In this document: in pieces, positions 42,020-51,135 of the stretch
Numbering within the stretch: position 1 is the first letter of the stretch
Layout: each line of letters starts with the position of its first letter
NCBI RefSeq assembly: GCF_014297335.1
Contig: NZ_JACOQH010000010.1
Coordinates: forward strand, 1-64,000
DNA length: 64,000 bases
From: Roseburia_D yibonii
GTDB taxonomy: Bacteria; Bacillota; Clostridia; Lachnospirales; Lachnospiraceae
Direction of reading: 5' to 3'
The notes under the pieces: model-generated
The model's database searches: none
Told to the model about the DNA's origin: nothing
What the model saw: only the letters and a program-made list of their open reading frames with translations
Translations under genes and position numbers: made by a program

Positions 42020-43225
42020 TTAGCGTTTTTCCCCGAAGGTAAAGAACTCTTCCGCCAGATCATCCGGGGAAAACATGACAAGCACATAATCAAACTTTTC
42101 GCTGTTGATGAAATCCTCGATATTTTCCTCATAGTAACGCGGATCGATCAGTGTGACATTGTGGCACCGCAGTGACGCGAACGCGGCAAACGGGACTGCA
42201 TAGGAATCCTTGATGATGCAGATATCAAGTCCGTCTGGATTTTCTGTATTTTCAATGTGCGCGTACGCCTGGTTTCCATACATATATGCCATGTAAAGAT
42301 CCGTGTCATAAGGAGTTGCCGTGTTGTGTAAAACCGGAGCCGCAACCAGTGCCTCCTCAAACCGCCCCGTCAGGCTCATATCGGACATGATCGAGGAATC
42401 GAGCACATAATCCGTCTCAAATTTCGGATAGATCAGCGTAAAATCATCCGCCTTTGTGTAATAACGCCCTGCCTTTCTGCCCTGCGAACCGAGGAAACAG
42501 TTTTTATAGGTTAAAACATTGTAGTTGTCGATATCCTCATAGAAATCCTCATTCGTGATCTCTTCGCCGTAACGCTCCTTTAGCTGCTCAAAAAATACAT
42601 TGGTCGCCCAGAACGCCGTCTCGATCTTCCAGTGATGATCCGTATTGAAAAACACATTCGACATATCCAGTCCGCTGTCCGCAAGATAGTCCCTGAAATC
42701 CACGGAGTCTATGCCCGCATCCGTGAGCTGGTCGAGGAACTGGTCTGCCGTCTCATTTGACATGTTGTACGGAATGCCCTTTGCGTACTCTGTGTGCCCC
42801 TTGATATATTTATCCGGCGGCATCACATAAAGCAGCCTGCAGTCTTTATCCCGGATCGCGCCCTGCAGATTTTTCATGCGCGCGGACAGATCTTTCGTAT
42901 CGTTCGGCTTTTCGGTAAAGTAGGTATAATGTAATTTTCCTTCCGTATCTTTGACCACTTCAAAATCGTTTTCTTCATTTTTGTCCAGGAATTTCTGGAT
43001 CAGCCCGTAGGCATCAATGAAGTTGTAGCGGTATTTTACATTTTCGTTGATGGAGGTATCCACGGAAGCGATGAGCTCTGCCGGGTCATCCCCCTCCTCT
43101 ATCGAGGTCTCCAGTGTTTCCTTTAAGATCGGAAGTTCTTTTTTCGCGTTAATTCCGGCATACAAAAAGATGAACAGCAGAAACAGCACCGCGGTAACTC
43201 TCTTTTTTGAAATCAGTTCGGTCAT
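42020..43225 (-). CDS. DHHW/AlgJ-like polysaccharide acetylation protein
   Basis: 401 residues. One N-terminal membrane segment (about 10-25) anchors an outside SGNH-like domain with DHHW motif NTDHHWKIETAFW (about 190-203) and the C-terminal IIKDSYAVPFAAF block. These proteins act with MBOAT acyltransferases (AlgI) to O-acetylate extracellular polysaccharide. It lies 12 nt after the MBOAT gene, last in the synthase operon. In function it matches CcsH/AlgJ-type partners. Confidence 0.88.
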   Translation of the reverse strand: MTELISKKRVTAVLFLLFIFLYAGINAKKELPILKETLETSIEEGDDPAELIASVDTSINENVKYRYNFIDAYGLIQKFLDKNEENDFEVVKDTEGKLHYTYFTEKPNDTKDLSARMKNLQGAIRDKDCRLLYVMPPDKYIKGHTEYAKGIPYNMSNETADQFLDQLTDAGIDSVDFRDYLADSGLDMSNVFFNTDHHWKIETAFWATNVFFEQLKERYGEEITNEDFYEDIDNYNVLTYKNCFLGSQGRKAGRYYTKADDFTLIYPKFETDYVLDSSIMSDMSLTGRFEEALVAAPVLHNTATPYDTDLYMAYMYGNQAYAHIENTENPDGLDICIIKDSYAVPFAAFASLRCHNVTLIDPRYYEENIEDFINSEKFDYVLVMFSPDDLAEEFFTFGEKR

Positions 43226-43237
43226 TTTTCTGTCTCC

Positions 43238-44665
43238 CTAAAAGTTAAAGTAGATAAACGGATTGTAGCTGCCCTTGACAAGATAGGTGACTCCGACTAA
43301 GAACACTCCCATCATAAGGATCGGATAGAACGCATTGATGGCAACCGTCGCCCCGCGCATCTTTCCTTCCACGATCAGCTTGTTGTAACGCTTTCCGACC
43401 GGCATGGAAAATAAGATCCCCGCCGCGAAAAACACTCCGTATTCTTTTAAAAACATCCACACCGTATCCGTCCAGATCAGGTTCGTTCCCACGCCGAACA
43501 TGGACTTTATGTATTTTCCGGCGGCGATCAGATCCGGTGAACGGAAGATCGTCCAGCCCAGGTTCACGATGAACATGGTATAGAGCCATTTTATGACGCC
43601 CGGGATCCTCCGCTCCTCAAAGTTTGTGAACCGCTCAAAGACCAGACACACAAAGTTTAAAAGCCCCCAGAGCAAAAACGTCCACTCCGCGCCGTGCCAG
43701 ATACCGGTACACAGCCAGACCACCAGCATATTGCGGATCACCTTATCCATATTGCCCACTTTGGAACCGCCAAGCGGGAAATAGACATATTCCTTAAACC
43801 AGTTGCCGAGGGAAATGTGCCATCTGCGCCAGAATTCCCCGATCGACTGGGAAATATACGGATAATTGAAGTTTTCCTCAAATTTAAAGCCAAACATCAG
43901 CCCCAGACCGATCGCCATATCGGAATAGCCCGAGAAATCGAAAAGAATCTGGAACGTATACGCAAAGGATCCGAGCCACGCAAGCGCGACCGGACAGCCG
44001 CCGTTTGTATAGGTATTAAAAATATGATCGGCGACGATCGCGAAATTGTTGGCGAGCAGCACTTTTTTCCCGAATCCGGCAAGAAAACGGCAAACACCGA
44101 CGGAAAATTTATCCCAGGTCTCCTCCCGGTGTGAGATCTGCTCATCGATCGTTGAATATTTAACGATCGGTCCCGCGACCAGCTGCGGGAAGAAGGAAAT
44201 GTATAACGCCACATAAAACGGATTTTTCTGCACCCTTCCGTCCTTTCGGTAGACATCAATGACATACGACATCGCCTGAAAGGTAAAGAACGAAATTCCG
44301 ATCGGCAGTTTCAGATTTAAGAGCGGAATATCCGTGTCCATAGCCATATTCAGATTCCGGATCACAAAATCCGTGTATTTAAAGACAAATAAAAGTCCGA
44401 TATTGAGAAGCACCGTCAAAAGCAGGATCACTTTTACTTTCCGCTTCTGCTCCCGGTATTTATCCACAAAAAGCGCCAGGATATAGTTTCCCAGAATGGA
44501 TGCGAGCATGATCAGCACAAACCACGGTTCGCCCCACGCGTAAAAGAAAAGGCTCGCGATCAGAAGTACGCCGTTTTTGATGGGATAAGAGCGACGGAAC
44601 AGATAGTACCAAAACAAAACCGCCGGGAAAAAATAGAATAAAAATGTAATACTCGAAAACAGCAT
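43238..44665 (-). CDS. MBOAT O-acyltransferase (AlgI/DltB-like)
   Basis: 475 residues, about ten or more membrane segments. MBOAT signatures: FFPQLVAGPIVKYS, the WRRWHISLGNWFKEYVYFPLGG block, and the catalytic His in WLCTGIWHGAEWTFLLWG. The family moves acetyl groups across the membrane to glycans. Its ATG directly abuts the stop of the preceding gene. With the DHHW protein and the BcsA-like synthase it suggests an acetylated exopolysaccharide rather than D-alanylation, as there are no dlt partners. Confidence 0.93.
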   Translation of the reverse strand: MLFSSITFLFYFFPAVLFWYYLFRRSYPIKNGVLLIASLFFYAWGEPWFVLIMLASILGNYILALFVDKYREQKRKVKVILLLTVLLNIGLLFVFKYTDFVIRNLNMAMDTDIPLLNLKLPIGISFFTFQAMSYVIDVYRKDGRVQKNPFYVALYISFFPQLVAGPIVKYSTIDEQISHREETWDKFSVGVCRFLAGFGKKVLLANNFAIVADHIFNTYTNGGCPVALAWLGSFAYTFQILFDFSGYSDMAIGLGLMFGFKFEENFNYPYISQSIGEFWRRWHISLGNWFKEYVYFPLGGSKVGNMDKVIRNMLVVWLCTGIWHGAEWTFLLWGLLNFVCLVFERFTNFEERRIPGVIKWLYTMFIVNLGWTIFRSPDLIAAGKYIKSMFGVGTNLIWTDTVWMFLKEYGVFFAAGILFSMPVGKRYNKLIVEGKMRGATVAINAFYPILMMGVFLVGVTYLVKGSYNPFIYFNF

Positions 44666-45859
44666 TTATTTCTCCCCCTTATAATATGCATCCACAAATT
44701 CTTTTTTGTATTTTCTGTGTTTGTACACATAATGTCCCAGAAAAACCACGATGATTGCAACTGCTGCCACGCGCACTGCCCGGATCAGCGAATCGTCCAT
44801 AAACGGACTGTCCTTGGCCACAACCTCCGTCACCCGGTCGGTCGGAAGCATCGATGCGTCATAGCCATTCTCTGTCTTCTGCGTCTCTGTCCAGGAGCCT
44901 TTTAACGTGATCGTCCTGCGAAATGCCTGACCGGACGCGTCTCTTGCAAATAACAGGTATGCTCCGTCCACGGCATCATTTTTTACCGTGAGTCTTCCGT
45001 TTTCATCGATGGACATGCCTTCCGGCGCGCTGCCGTCTTCCGTTTGGATCTCATACGTCACAGCCTCATTCTTTTTTAATTCCGTTCCCGCCATGTTGTA
45101 AAAGGCAGTGATATAGTCGGCGATACTCTCTCCCACTGTCGGGCGCAGCACCGTATCCGCTCCGTTTACCTCAAACCAGTTAAGCGCCTGCATATCTGCA
45201 TCCGGCAGGATCTGTATTGCTTCTAAAGTGACCTGCGCCGTGTCATCCTCCGGCAGCACAAAGGTAAATCCAAGCCCGTAAATGCCGTCAATCTCTTCTG
45301 CCTGCTCAAATATGTCAAACGGAAGATAGATCTGGCCGTCAAAATCCGCAGGAATCGTAAAACAGCCGAGATCTGCCGTTGTTTCCTGCCAGATCTCATC
45401 CTCTTTTAAGACCACTTTTTCTCCGTCGGCTACGACCGACGCTCCGCCTTCCTGCGGGGCAAGCAGCATATTCATCTTCAATTCCTCTGCCTGCTCATTG
45501 ACAAGCGATAATACGACACCGCCATACCCTTTGAGATCTTTTTTCGTGTCCTGAAAGAAGGACAGCGGATACTGCCCTTCTTTCTGTCCTTCTGTGGAAA
45601 CCGACAGATGCAGCTGCTCCGTCTCCTTATCGTAATCGATCTGCGGTAAAAACTCTTCCTTCGCGTCTTCCCCCGCCTCAAATCCGTCCAGTTTCATGGA
45701 AATTTCTTTTGGCGGCTCCGCTTTTTTTGCTGCCATGACGGCAGACGGCATAAAAACGATGCATCCCGCCAGGAACAGACAGCCCATTCCTTTTTTGATC
45801 CTATTTTTCAATCTTACTTTTTCCTTATCCGACATTTTTTCTTCTATACTATAACTCAT
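44666..45859 (-). CDS. Exported C-terminally anchored protein, possible BcsB-like synthase partner
   Basis: 397 residues. Basic N-terminus and signal segment (about 24-43, ending VMAA), an extracellular beta-sandwich that looks like a carbohydrate-binding module (about 50-220: MKLDGFEAGED, GQIYLPFDIF), an Ig/cadherin-like stretch (about 255-315: APEGMSIDENGRLTV), and a C-terminal membrane helix (about 355-375) with basic tail. Secreted plus tail anchor is the topology of BcsB. No clear sequence family is recognised. It overlaps the BcsA-like gene by 11 nt, supporting a complex. A second Met at residue 9 could be the start. Confidence 0.7.
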   Translation of the reverse strand: MSYSIEEKMSDKEKVRLKNRIKKGMGCLFLAGCIVFMPSAVMAAKKAEPPKEISMKLDGFEAGEDAKEEFLPQIDYDKETEQLHLSVSTEGQKEGQYPLSFFQDTKKDLKGYGGVVLSLVNEQAEELKMNMLLAPQEGGASVVADGEKVVLKEDEIWQETTADLGCFTIPADFDGQIYLPFDIFEQAEEIDGIYGLGFTFVLPEDDTAQVTLEAIQILPDADMQALNWFEVNGADTVLRPTVGESIADYITAFYNMAGTELKKNEAVTYEIQTEDGSAPEGMSIDENGRLTVKNDAVDGAYLLFARDASGQAFRRTITLKGSWTETQKTENGYDASMLPTDRVTEVVAKDSPFMDDSLIRAVRVAAVAIIVVFLGHYVYKHRKYKKEFVDAYYKGEK

Positions 45860-48155
45860 TCATCTCTGAAAATTCATCCAGCGCAAGTACCCGCTCTTTT
45901 TTCAGGCTTCGCTTCTGCTCATAACGCATCGCGCCGCCAAAGCTGTAATCGCGGATCCACTGACTGAGCTTTTCCTGCTTCTTTGCATCCCCATGCAGCG
46001 CATCATAATTGGTAATGCGGTACAGATACATCTGATCCCCGAACTCATTCTCCAGATCAAGCTCAAGACGGATCCCTTCACAGAGCGGAACACGAAGCGT
46101 ATCCTGTCTGCTTCCCGCATAGGAGACCAGCAGATATTTATAGTTATAATTTTCAATGCTCACTTTAAGCCCGGATTCCGCGACACCATCCGCCTGGATC
46201 GGGATCCTTGCCATCTTGCGATTCTGGAATATCTTTTTCGGCGTTCTTCCCGTGATGTTCAGCCGCAGGTCATCAAAGCTCGAGGACGATTCGTCGAGAT
46301 TGACCGGCATCGAGGTAAAATTGTCATAAATGATATAGATATATTCACTTTTACTGGACAGCATATCATCAATAGAAAATACATATTTCCACTGATCTCC
46401 CTTATGCATAACAAGAACCACCCTGCCCCGCACACGGGCTTCATATTTCCGGTCATGCACCGTGATAAATACCTCTTCCTCATCATCGAAATCTACCGGC
46501 TCTTTTAAGAGAACCGATATTCCGCCCTCAGAAGCATCCTGGCTCATGCCTTCCGCTGTCACGATCCCGTTGGTAAGCTCACATGCTTCTTTTACTTCCA
46601 TTCGCTCATACTGACGGTAAGATTTTCTTCCCATGACAAAGAAAATGGACATGATGATATTATAGAAGTTACTGATCAGCCAGAACAGAATGACAAAGTA
46701 ATCGATCCTTCCGGTATCAAACGTCCAGCGCACGCAGTTCCAGATACCGATCACCGACAGCACTGCAAGCAGGATATGCGGGATCGCGTAATACCACGTC
46801 CGGTCCTTTTTCTCCGAACTGGTCGACTTTTTTGTGACCTTGAATTTCTTCATGGAAATTCCAAACGTCTCAAGCAGTGTCGGTATCATAAGAAACGGAA
46901 ACAGCACCGTTTCATACACATTCGTCCACTTGGTCGTGCGGATATTGCGGCTCATCATCTTGAGACAGATGTTACTGCTCAAATACATCGGCAGCCAGAA
47001 GATGAGCACCTCGATCAGCGTACAGCGCACAACCATGACGCCGAAGGTTGCAAACAGGATCGGCGACATGATATAGATAAAGCGTTTCCAGGACGCGTAC
47101 CAGTACCAGACGGATGCCAGATAATTTGCCCGCTGCGCAAATTTCAACTTTGGCGTAAAGAGCAGGTGCAGCTTCCGTCCGGTGCAGATACAGCCGCGCG
47201 CCCAGCGGACACGCTGTGAGATCAGTGACTTTAAGTCCGTCGGTGAGAGTCCTGACGCGAGCACCTCATTTAATGCGTAACAGATATAGCCCTTCTTCTG
47301 GATCAAAATTCCGGTCGCAAAATCCTCGGTGATACTCTTCTCGTAAAAGCCGCCGACATCTTCAAGCGCTCGTCTCGTAATGACGGTATTCGACCCGCCA
47401 TAGATCACGCTGTTACTTTTGTTTCGCGATACCTGAACATCTTTATAGAAATAGTCCTGCTCATTCGGGATACGGTTTTCCGAAAACAGATTATACTGAA
47501 ACAGATCCGGGTTATAAAAGGTCTGCGGTGTCTGGATAAAGCCAAGGTGAACCTGTTCTTCCTCGGGCAGTTCACGGTTTTTCTTCTCCTGATCCGCGAA
47601 GTACGCCATGGTCTTCATCAAAAAATTATGTTTCGGGATCATATCCGCGTCAAATGTCGCGATATATGGGGAAGAAGTCACTGACATGGCATGATTCAGG
47701 TTTCCTGCCTTCGCGCCCTTATGCTCCTCCCTTTTGATATATCCGACATGCATCTGCGCCGCAAGCTCCTCTACTTCTTTCCGGCTTCCGTCATCACAAA
47801 AATAGATATGTACCTTACTCTTATCCGGGTAATCCATATGGACGCAGCCATTGATCGTCCGGTACAAAATCTCGATCGGTTCATTGTAGGTCGCGATCAG
47901 CACATCCACCTCCGGATAGTCTTCCGGCTCTACCTTCGGGAATTTCGGATATCTGATATTACTCATATTAAAGTAATGTACGAATGCTTCTAACATTCCC
48001 AGAATCTCAACTACCAGCAGCGCAATGCCGGCAACCAGCGAGAGTATTCCGGAATCGGTCGGAACCGTGTAAAAAATTCTCCAATACAGATACAGGAGCG
48101 TCCATCCGATATTAAAGATCATCCAGCTCCTGAATTTGATAACTTCCTTCTTCAC
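45849..48155 (-). CDS. BcsA-like cellulose synthase catalytic subunit with PilZ domain
   Basis: 768 residues. Two N-terminal membrane segments, a GT2 domain with D motifs DDG (121-123), DAD (169-171), TED (276-278) and QRVRW (314-318), then more membrane segments (about 355-505), then a PilZ domain with RQYER (514-518) and DASEGG (540-545), both matching the c-di-GMP-binding consensus (RxxxR, D/NxSxxG). It should polymerise a beta-glucan, most likely cellulose, from UDP-glucose when c-di-GMP is bound. About 150 residues after PilZ (about 615-768) are unusual. First gene of the operon, with a consensus promoter. Confidence 0.93.
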   Translation of the reverse strand: MKKEVIKFRSWMIFNIGWTLLYLYWRIFYTVPTDSGILSLVAGIALLVVEILGMLEAFVHYFNMSNIRYPKFPKVEPEDYPEVDVLIATYNEPIEILYRTINGCVHMDYPDKSKVHIYFCDDGSRKEVEELAAQMHVGYIKREEHKGAKAGNLNHAMSVTSSPYIATFDADMIPKHNFLMKTMAYFADQEKKNRELPEEEQVHLGFIQTPQTFYNPDLFQYNLFSENRIPNEQDYFYKDVQVSRNKSNSVIYGGSNTVITRRALEDVGGFYEKSITEDFATGILIQKKGYICYALNEVLASGLSPTDLKSLISQRVRWARGCICTGRKLHLLFTPKLKFAQRANYLASVWYWYASWKRFIYIMSPILFATFGVMVVRCTLIEVLIFWLPMYLSSNICLKMMSRNIRTTKWTNVYETVLFPFLMIPTLLETFGISMKKFKVTKKSTSSEKKDRTWYYAIPHILLAVLSVIGIWNCVRWTFDTGRIDYFVILFWLISNFYNIIMSIFFVMGRKSYRQYERMEVKEACELTNGIVTAEGMSQDASEGGISVLLKEPVDFDDEEEVFITVHDRKYEARVRGRVVLVMHKGDQWKYVFSIDDMLSSKSEYIYIIYDNFTSMPVNLDESSSSFDDLRLNITGRTPKKIFQNRKMARIPIQADGVAESGLKVSIENYNYKYLLVSYAGSRQDTLRVPLCEGIRLELDLENEFGDQMYLYRITNYDALHGDAKKQEKLSQWIRDYSFGGAMRYEQKRSLKKERVLALDEFSEMNEL

Positions 48156-48189
48156 TCTTTCCCCGCTTTCTATGATTTTTTATGTAGCT

Positions 48190-48218
48190 ATTATAGTTTT
48201 TTATGCACTTCACGTCAA
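48190..48218 (-). promoter_or_regulatory. Exopolysaccharide operon promoter
   Basis: Minus-strand TTGACG (48213-48218), 17-nt spacer, TATAAT (48190-48195), 35 nt before the BcsA-like start. Confidence 0.8.
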
Positions 48219-48261
48219 TATTATGCCATGGTTCCCTGTTTTTTCCTTACCTGGATTTTAG

Positions 48262-48298
48262 GCAGATTTTACATAAGTCGTCTTGCAGATTTTACATA
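48262..48298 (+). promoter_or_regulatory. Tandem 14-bp direct repeat upstream of ABC operon
   Basis: GCAGATTTTACATA occurs exactly at 262-275 and 285-298, a 23-bp period of about two helix turns. It overlaps or sits just upstream of possible promoter boxes (TATAAA 304-309; TGCTAATAC 322-330), the expected place for a regulator that binds as tandem monomers. Confidence 0.6.
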
Positions 48299-48355
48299 CG
48301 ATTTATAAAATAACCAACATGTGCTAATACAAAATCAAAATTACGGAGGATTATT

Positions 48356-49462
48356 ATGAAAAAGAAATTTGTAAGTACGTTACTGGTTCTCGGTGTTATG
48401 TCAACCTGTCTGCTCAGTGCCTGTGGATCAAAACCGGCATCGGAGTCTGTGGATCTCACCTCAGTTTCCCTGGATACGATCGAGGAAAAGGCAAAGGAAG
48501 AAGGAACGATCTCTTCCGTCGGAATGCCGGATGACTGGGCAAACTGGAAAGGCAGCTGGGAAAGCATCTCAAATACCTACGGTCTTGCGCATGACGATAC
48601 CGACATGACTTCCGCCGAGGAATTATCCATGTTTGACAGCGAAAAGGACTCCCCGACCAAGGATATCGGTGATGTTGGTCAGGCTTTTGGTCCGACTGCC
48701 ATTGATATGGATGTCGTACAGCCTTACAAAGCCTCCACCTGGGATTCCATTCCGGACTGGGCAAAAGATCCGGACGGCAAATGGACGATCTCGTATCTCG
48801 GAACCATGGGAGCCCTGGTCAATAAAAATAATGTTTCGGAAACCATCGACTCCTGGGAAGCTTTAAAGAACAGCAGCGCAAAGATCACACTGGGTGACGT
48901 GTTAAGAGGCGCAAGCTCCCAGATGGCTGTTTTATCCTGCGCCTATGCAATGGGCGGCGATGCCGAAAATCTCGATCCTGCCTTTGATTATTTCAAGGAA
49001 CTGGCAAGCGAGGGACGTATCGATGTCGGTGACGGCAGTATCGAGCGTTTAAACCGCGGCGAGATTGATGTCCTCGCAACCTGGGATTACCTGACCTTAC
49101 AGTACCGCGACATCGTAGCTGAAAACAACCCGGATCTCAACATGGAATGCCACATCATGCAGGATGGCGCTGTCCAGTCGGGATACTGCCTTGTCATCAA
49201 CAAATACGCGCCGCATCCGTATTCTGCCGCTTTAACTGTTGAATATCTGTTAAGCGATGAGGGACAGATCGAGCGTGCGGAAGGTTACGCAAGACCGATC
49301 CGTGAAGATGTCACACTTCCGGATGACTTAAAAGCAAAAATGATCTCTGATGACGAGTATACCAACACCATTCCGCTGGCAGACAATGATACCGTCACCA
49401 AAGCATGTACCGAGATCGCAAGCAGATGGGAAGAAGAGATCATCCCTCTGATCGGCGAATAG
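48356..49462 (+). CDS. ABC transporter substrate-binding lipoprotein (Fe/putrescine/phosphonate class)
   Basis: 368 residues. Signal peptide with lipobox LLSAC (Cys about 22), then a type II periplasmic-binding fold of the class that includes putrescine, iron and 2-aminoethylphosphonate binders (YLGTMGALVNKNNV; AALTVEYLLSDEGQIERAEGYARPIR). The ligand is not readable from sequence. First gene of a five-gene plus-strand operon, with GGAGGA before the ATG. Confidence 0.88.
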   Translation: MKKKFVSTLLVLGVMSTCLLSACGSKPASESVDLTSVSLDTIEEKAKEEGTISSVGMPDDWANWKGSWESISNTYGLAHDDTDMTSAEELSMFDSEKDSPTKDIGDVGQAFGPTAIDMDVVQPYKASTWDSIPDWAKDPDGKWTISYLGTMGALVNKNNVSETIDSWEALKNSSAKITLGDVLRGASSQMAVLSCAYAMGGDAENLDPAFDYFKELASEGRIDVGDGSIERLNRGEIDVLATWDYLTLQYRDIVAENNPDLNMECHIMQDGAVQSGYCLVINKYAPHPYSAALTVEYLLSDEGQIERAEGYARPIREDVTLPDDLKAKMISDDEYTNTIPLADNDTVTKACTEIASRWEEEIIPLIGE

Positions 49463-49476
49463 AAGTTGGTGATCCT

Positions 49477-50325
49477 ATGAAATATTTAAAGAAGAACTGG
49501 AGGAAACTGGGCTTTTTTCTGCCCTTTTTCCTTTTAATCATTTTTTTCCTGTTTGTACCGTTTTTTCAGATGTTCGCAAAGAGCTTTTCCACCGGAGAAG
49601 GACATCCCGGACTAGACTGGTATATCGAGATCTTCTCCAAAACCAGTTATCTGGTTGCGATCAAAAACAGCGTCTGGATCGCCGTCTGCGCAACACTTCT
49701 TGGCACCGTCATTGATTTTTTCCTTGCGCTCGCACTGACCCATTCATCCAAACAAAAAAAGCGGTGGTATCTGTCACTTTTGAATCTCACTTCCACCTTC
49801 GCCGGGCTGCCTCTCACGCTGGCATTTATCACGCTCCTCGGAACGGCTGGCGTGTTTGTTCTGATCGGAAAAAATGCCGGCATTTCCTGGCTTGCCAATT
49901 ACAACCTGTATTCCTTAAAGGGAATGTTCCTTATTTTTGTTTACTTCCAGATCCCGATGGGCACGCTTTTGCTGCTCCCGGCTTTTCAGGAGATCAGAAA
50001 AGAATGGAAAGAAGCCGCTTTGCTTATGAACTGCAGCGCCTTCCGTTTCTGGCGAAAGATCGGGCTTCCGATCATGATGCCCTCCATCATGGGTACCGTC
50101 AATATGCTTTTCGCAAATGCGCTGATCGCTTATACCACCCCGTATCTGTTAGTAAACAACGGTGTTCCGCTGTTGCCGATCAAGATCACCGATATGTTTG
50201 TGGGAGATGTCAGACAGCGCCCGGAACTTGGCAGTGCGTTATCCATTGTCATGCTTCTTATCATGCTGCTTGTGCTGGCTTGCACCAACCTGGTCAAAAA
50301 ATTTTTTCAGAAAGGAAGGGATTAA
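49477..50325 (+). CDS. ABC transporter permease 1
   Basis: 282 residues from the ATG at 49477, 14 nt after the binding protein; an in-frame ATG at 49405 lies inside that gene and lacks family similarity. Six membrane segments; the EAA-type loop EAALLMNCSAFRFWRKIGLPIM (about 185-206) contacts the ATPase. It pairs with permease 2, whose start follows its stop immediately. Confidence 0.9.
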   Translation: MKYLKKNWRKLGFFLPFFLLIIFFLFVPFFQMFAKSFSTGEGHPGLDWYIEIFSKTSYLVAIKNSVWIAVCATLLGTVIDFFLALALTHSSKQKKRWYLSLLNLTSTFAGLPLTLAFITLLGTAGVFVLIGKNAGISWLANYNLYSLKGMFLIFVYFQIPMGTLLLLPAFQEIRKEWKEAALLMNCSAFRFWRKIGLPIMMPSIMGTVNMLFANALIAYTTPYLLVNNGVPLLPIKITDMFVGDVRQRPELGSALSIVMLLIMLLVLACTNLVKKFFQKGRD

Positions 50326-51135
50326 ATGAAAAAGAACCGTATTGCCGGATCCATCTGGCAGATCATCGTTGCCTTATTTTTACTCCTTCCACTGACAGTT
50401 TCCTTTATCTACTCATTTGCCGGGAGATGGACTTCCATTTTTCCGGAAAATCTGACGTTCCGGTTTTATGTGGATAAATTTACCGATTCCGCCTTTTTCT
50501 TCGGAATCCTCCGCGGCATTTTTATATCGGCGCTCCCGGTCATCCTCGTGAACATCATCATTCTGCTCACGCTTTTCGCGACGATCGTGTATTTCCCGCG
50601 CATGGAAAAATACATTCAGGTCTGCTGTATCATACCGACTACGATCAACGGCATCATTCTTGCCACTTCGATCCTGTCCACTTACGCGGGAACCGGCACC
50701 ATATTTTCCAACCGGATCATCATGCTGATCTGCGCATACTGCATTTTCTGCCTTCCGCTCACCTATCAGGGCATCCGAAACAGCCTGTACGCGGTAAACA
50801 CGAAAACGCTTTTAGAAGCCGCTTCTATCCTTGGTGCCAACAAGTTTTACGGCTTTGTAAAGATCATTGTCCCTACGGTCCTGCCGGGTCTTATGAATAC
50901 GGCGCTCATCAGTTTTTCCGGTCTATTCGGGGATTTCGCCCTGATCAAGATCATTGCGTCTTCACAGTATGAGACCGTACAGACCTACCTGTACAAAAAC
51001 CGGAATACCGATCTGCAGTCATTCAGCGCCGGCGTTGTGATCCTTTTGGTATTAACTATGATCATCAATCTGACCGTCCATAAATTTGCGGCAAAAAACA
51101 CCCCTCAGGGGAATAAGGAGGAGCACACCAGATGA
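50326..51135 (+). CDS. ABC transporter permease 2
   Basis: 269 residues, six membrane segments. EAA loop LEAASILGANKFYGFVKIIVP (about 163-183). It resembles PotC/PhnV-type permeases. It overlaps the ATPase gene by 4 nt (ATGA), giving tight stoichiometry. Confidence 0.9.
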   Translation: MKKNRIAGSIWQIIVALFLLLPLTVSFIYSFAGRWTSIFPENLTFRFYVDKFTDSAFFFGILRGIFISALPVILVNIIILLTLFATIVYFPRMEKYIQVCCIIPTTINGIILATSILSTYAGTGTIFSNRIIMLICAYCIFCLPLTYQGIRNSLYAVNTKTLLEAASILGANKFYGFVKIIVPTVLPGLMNTALISFSGLFGDFALIKIIASSQYETVQTYLYKNRNTDLQSFSAGVVILLVLTMIINLTVHKFAAKNTPQGNKEEHTR

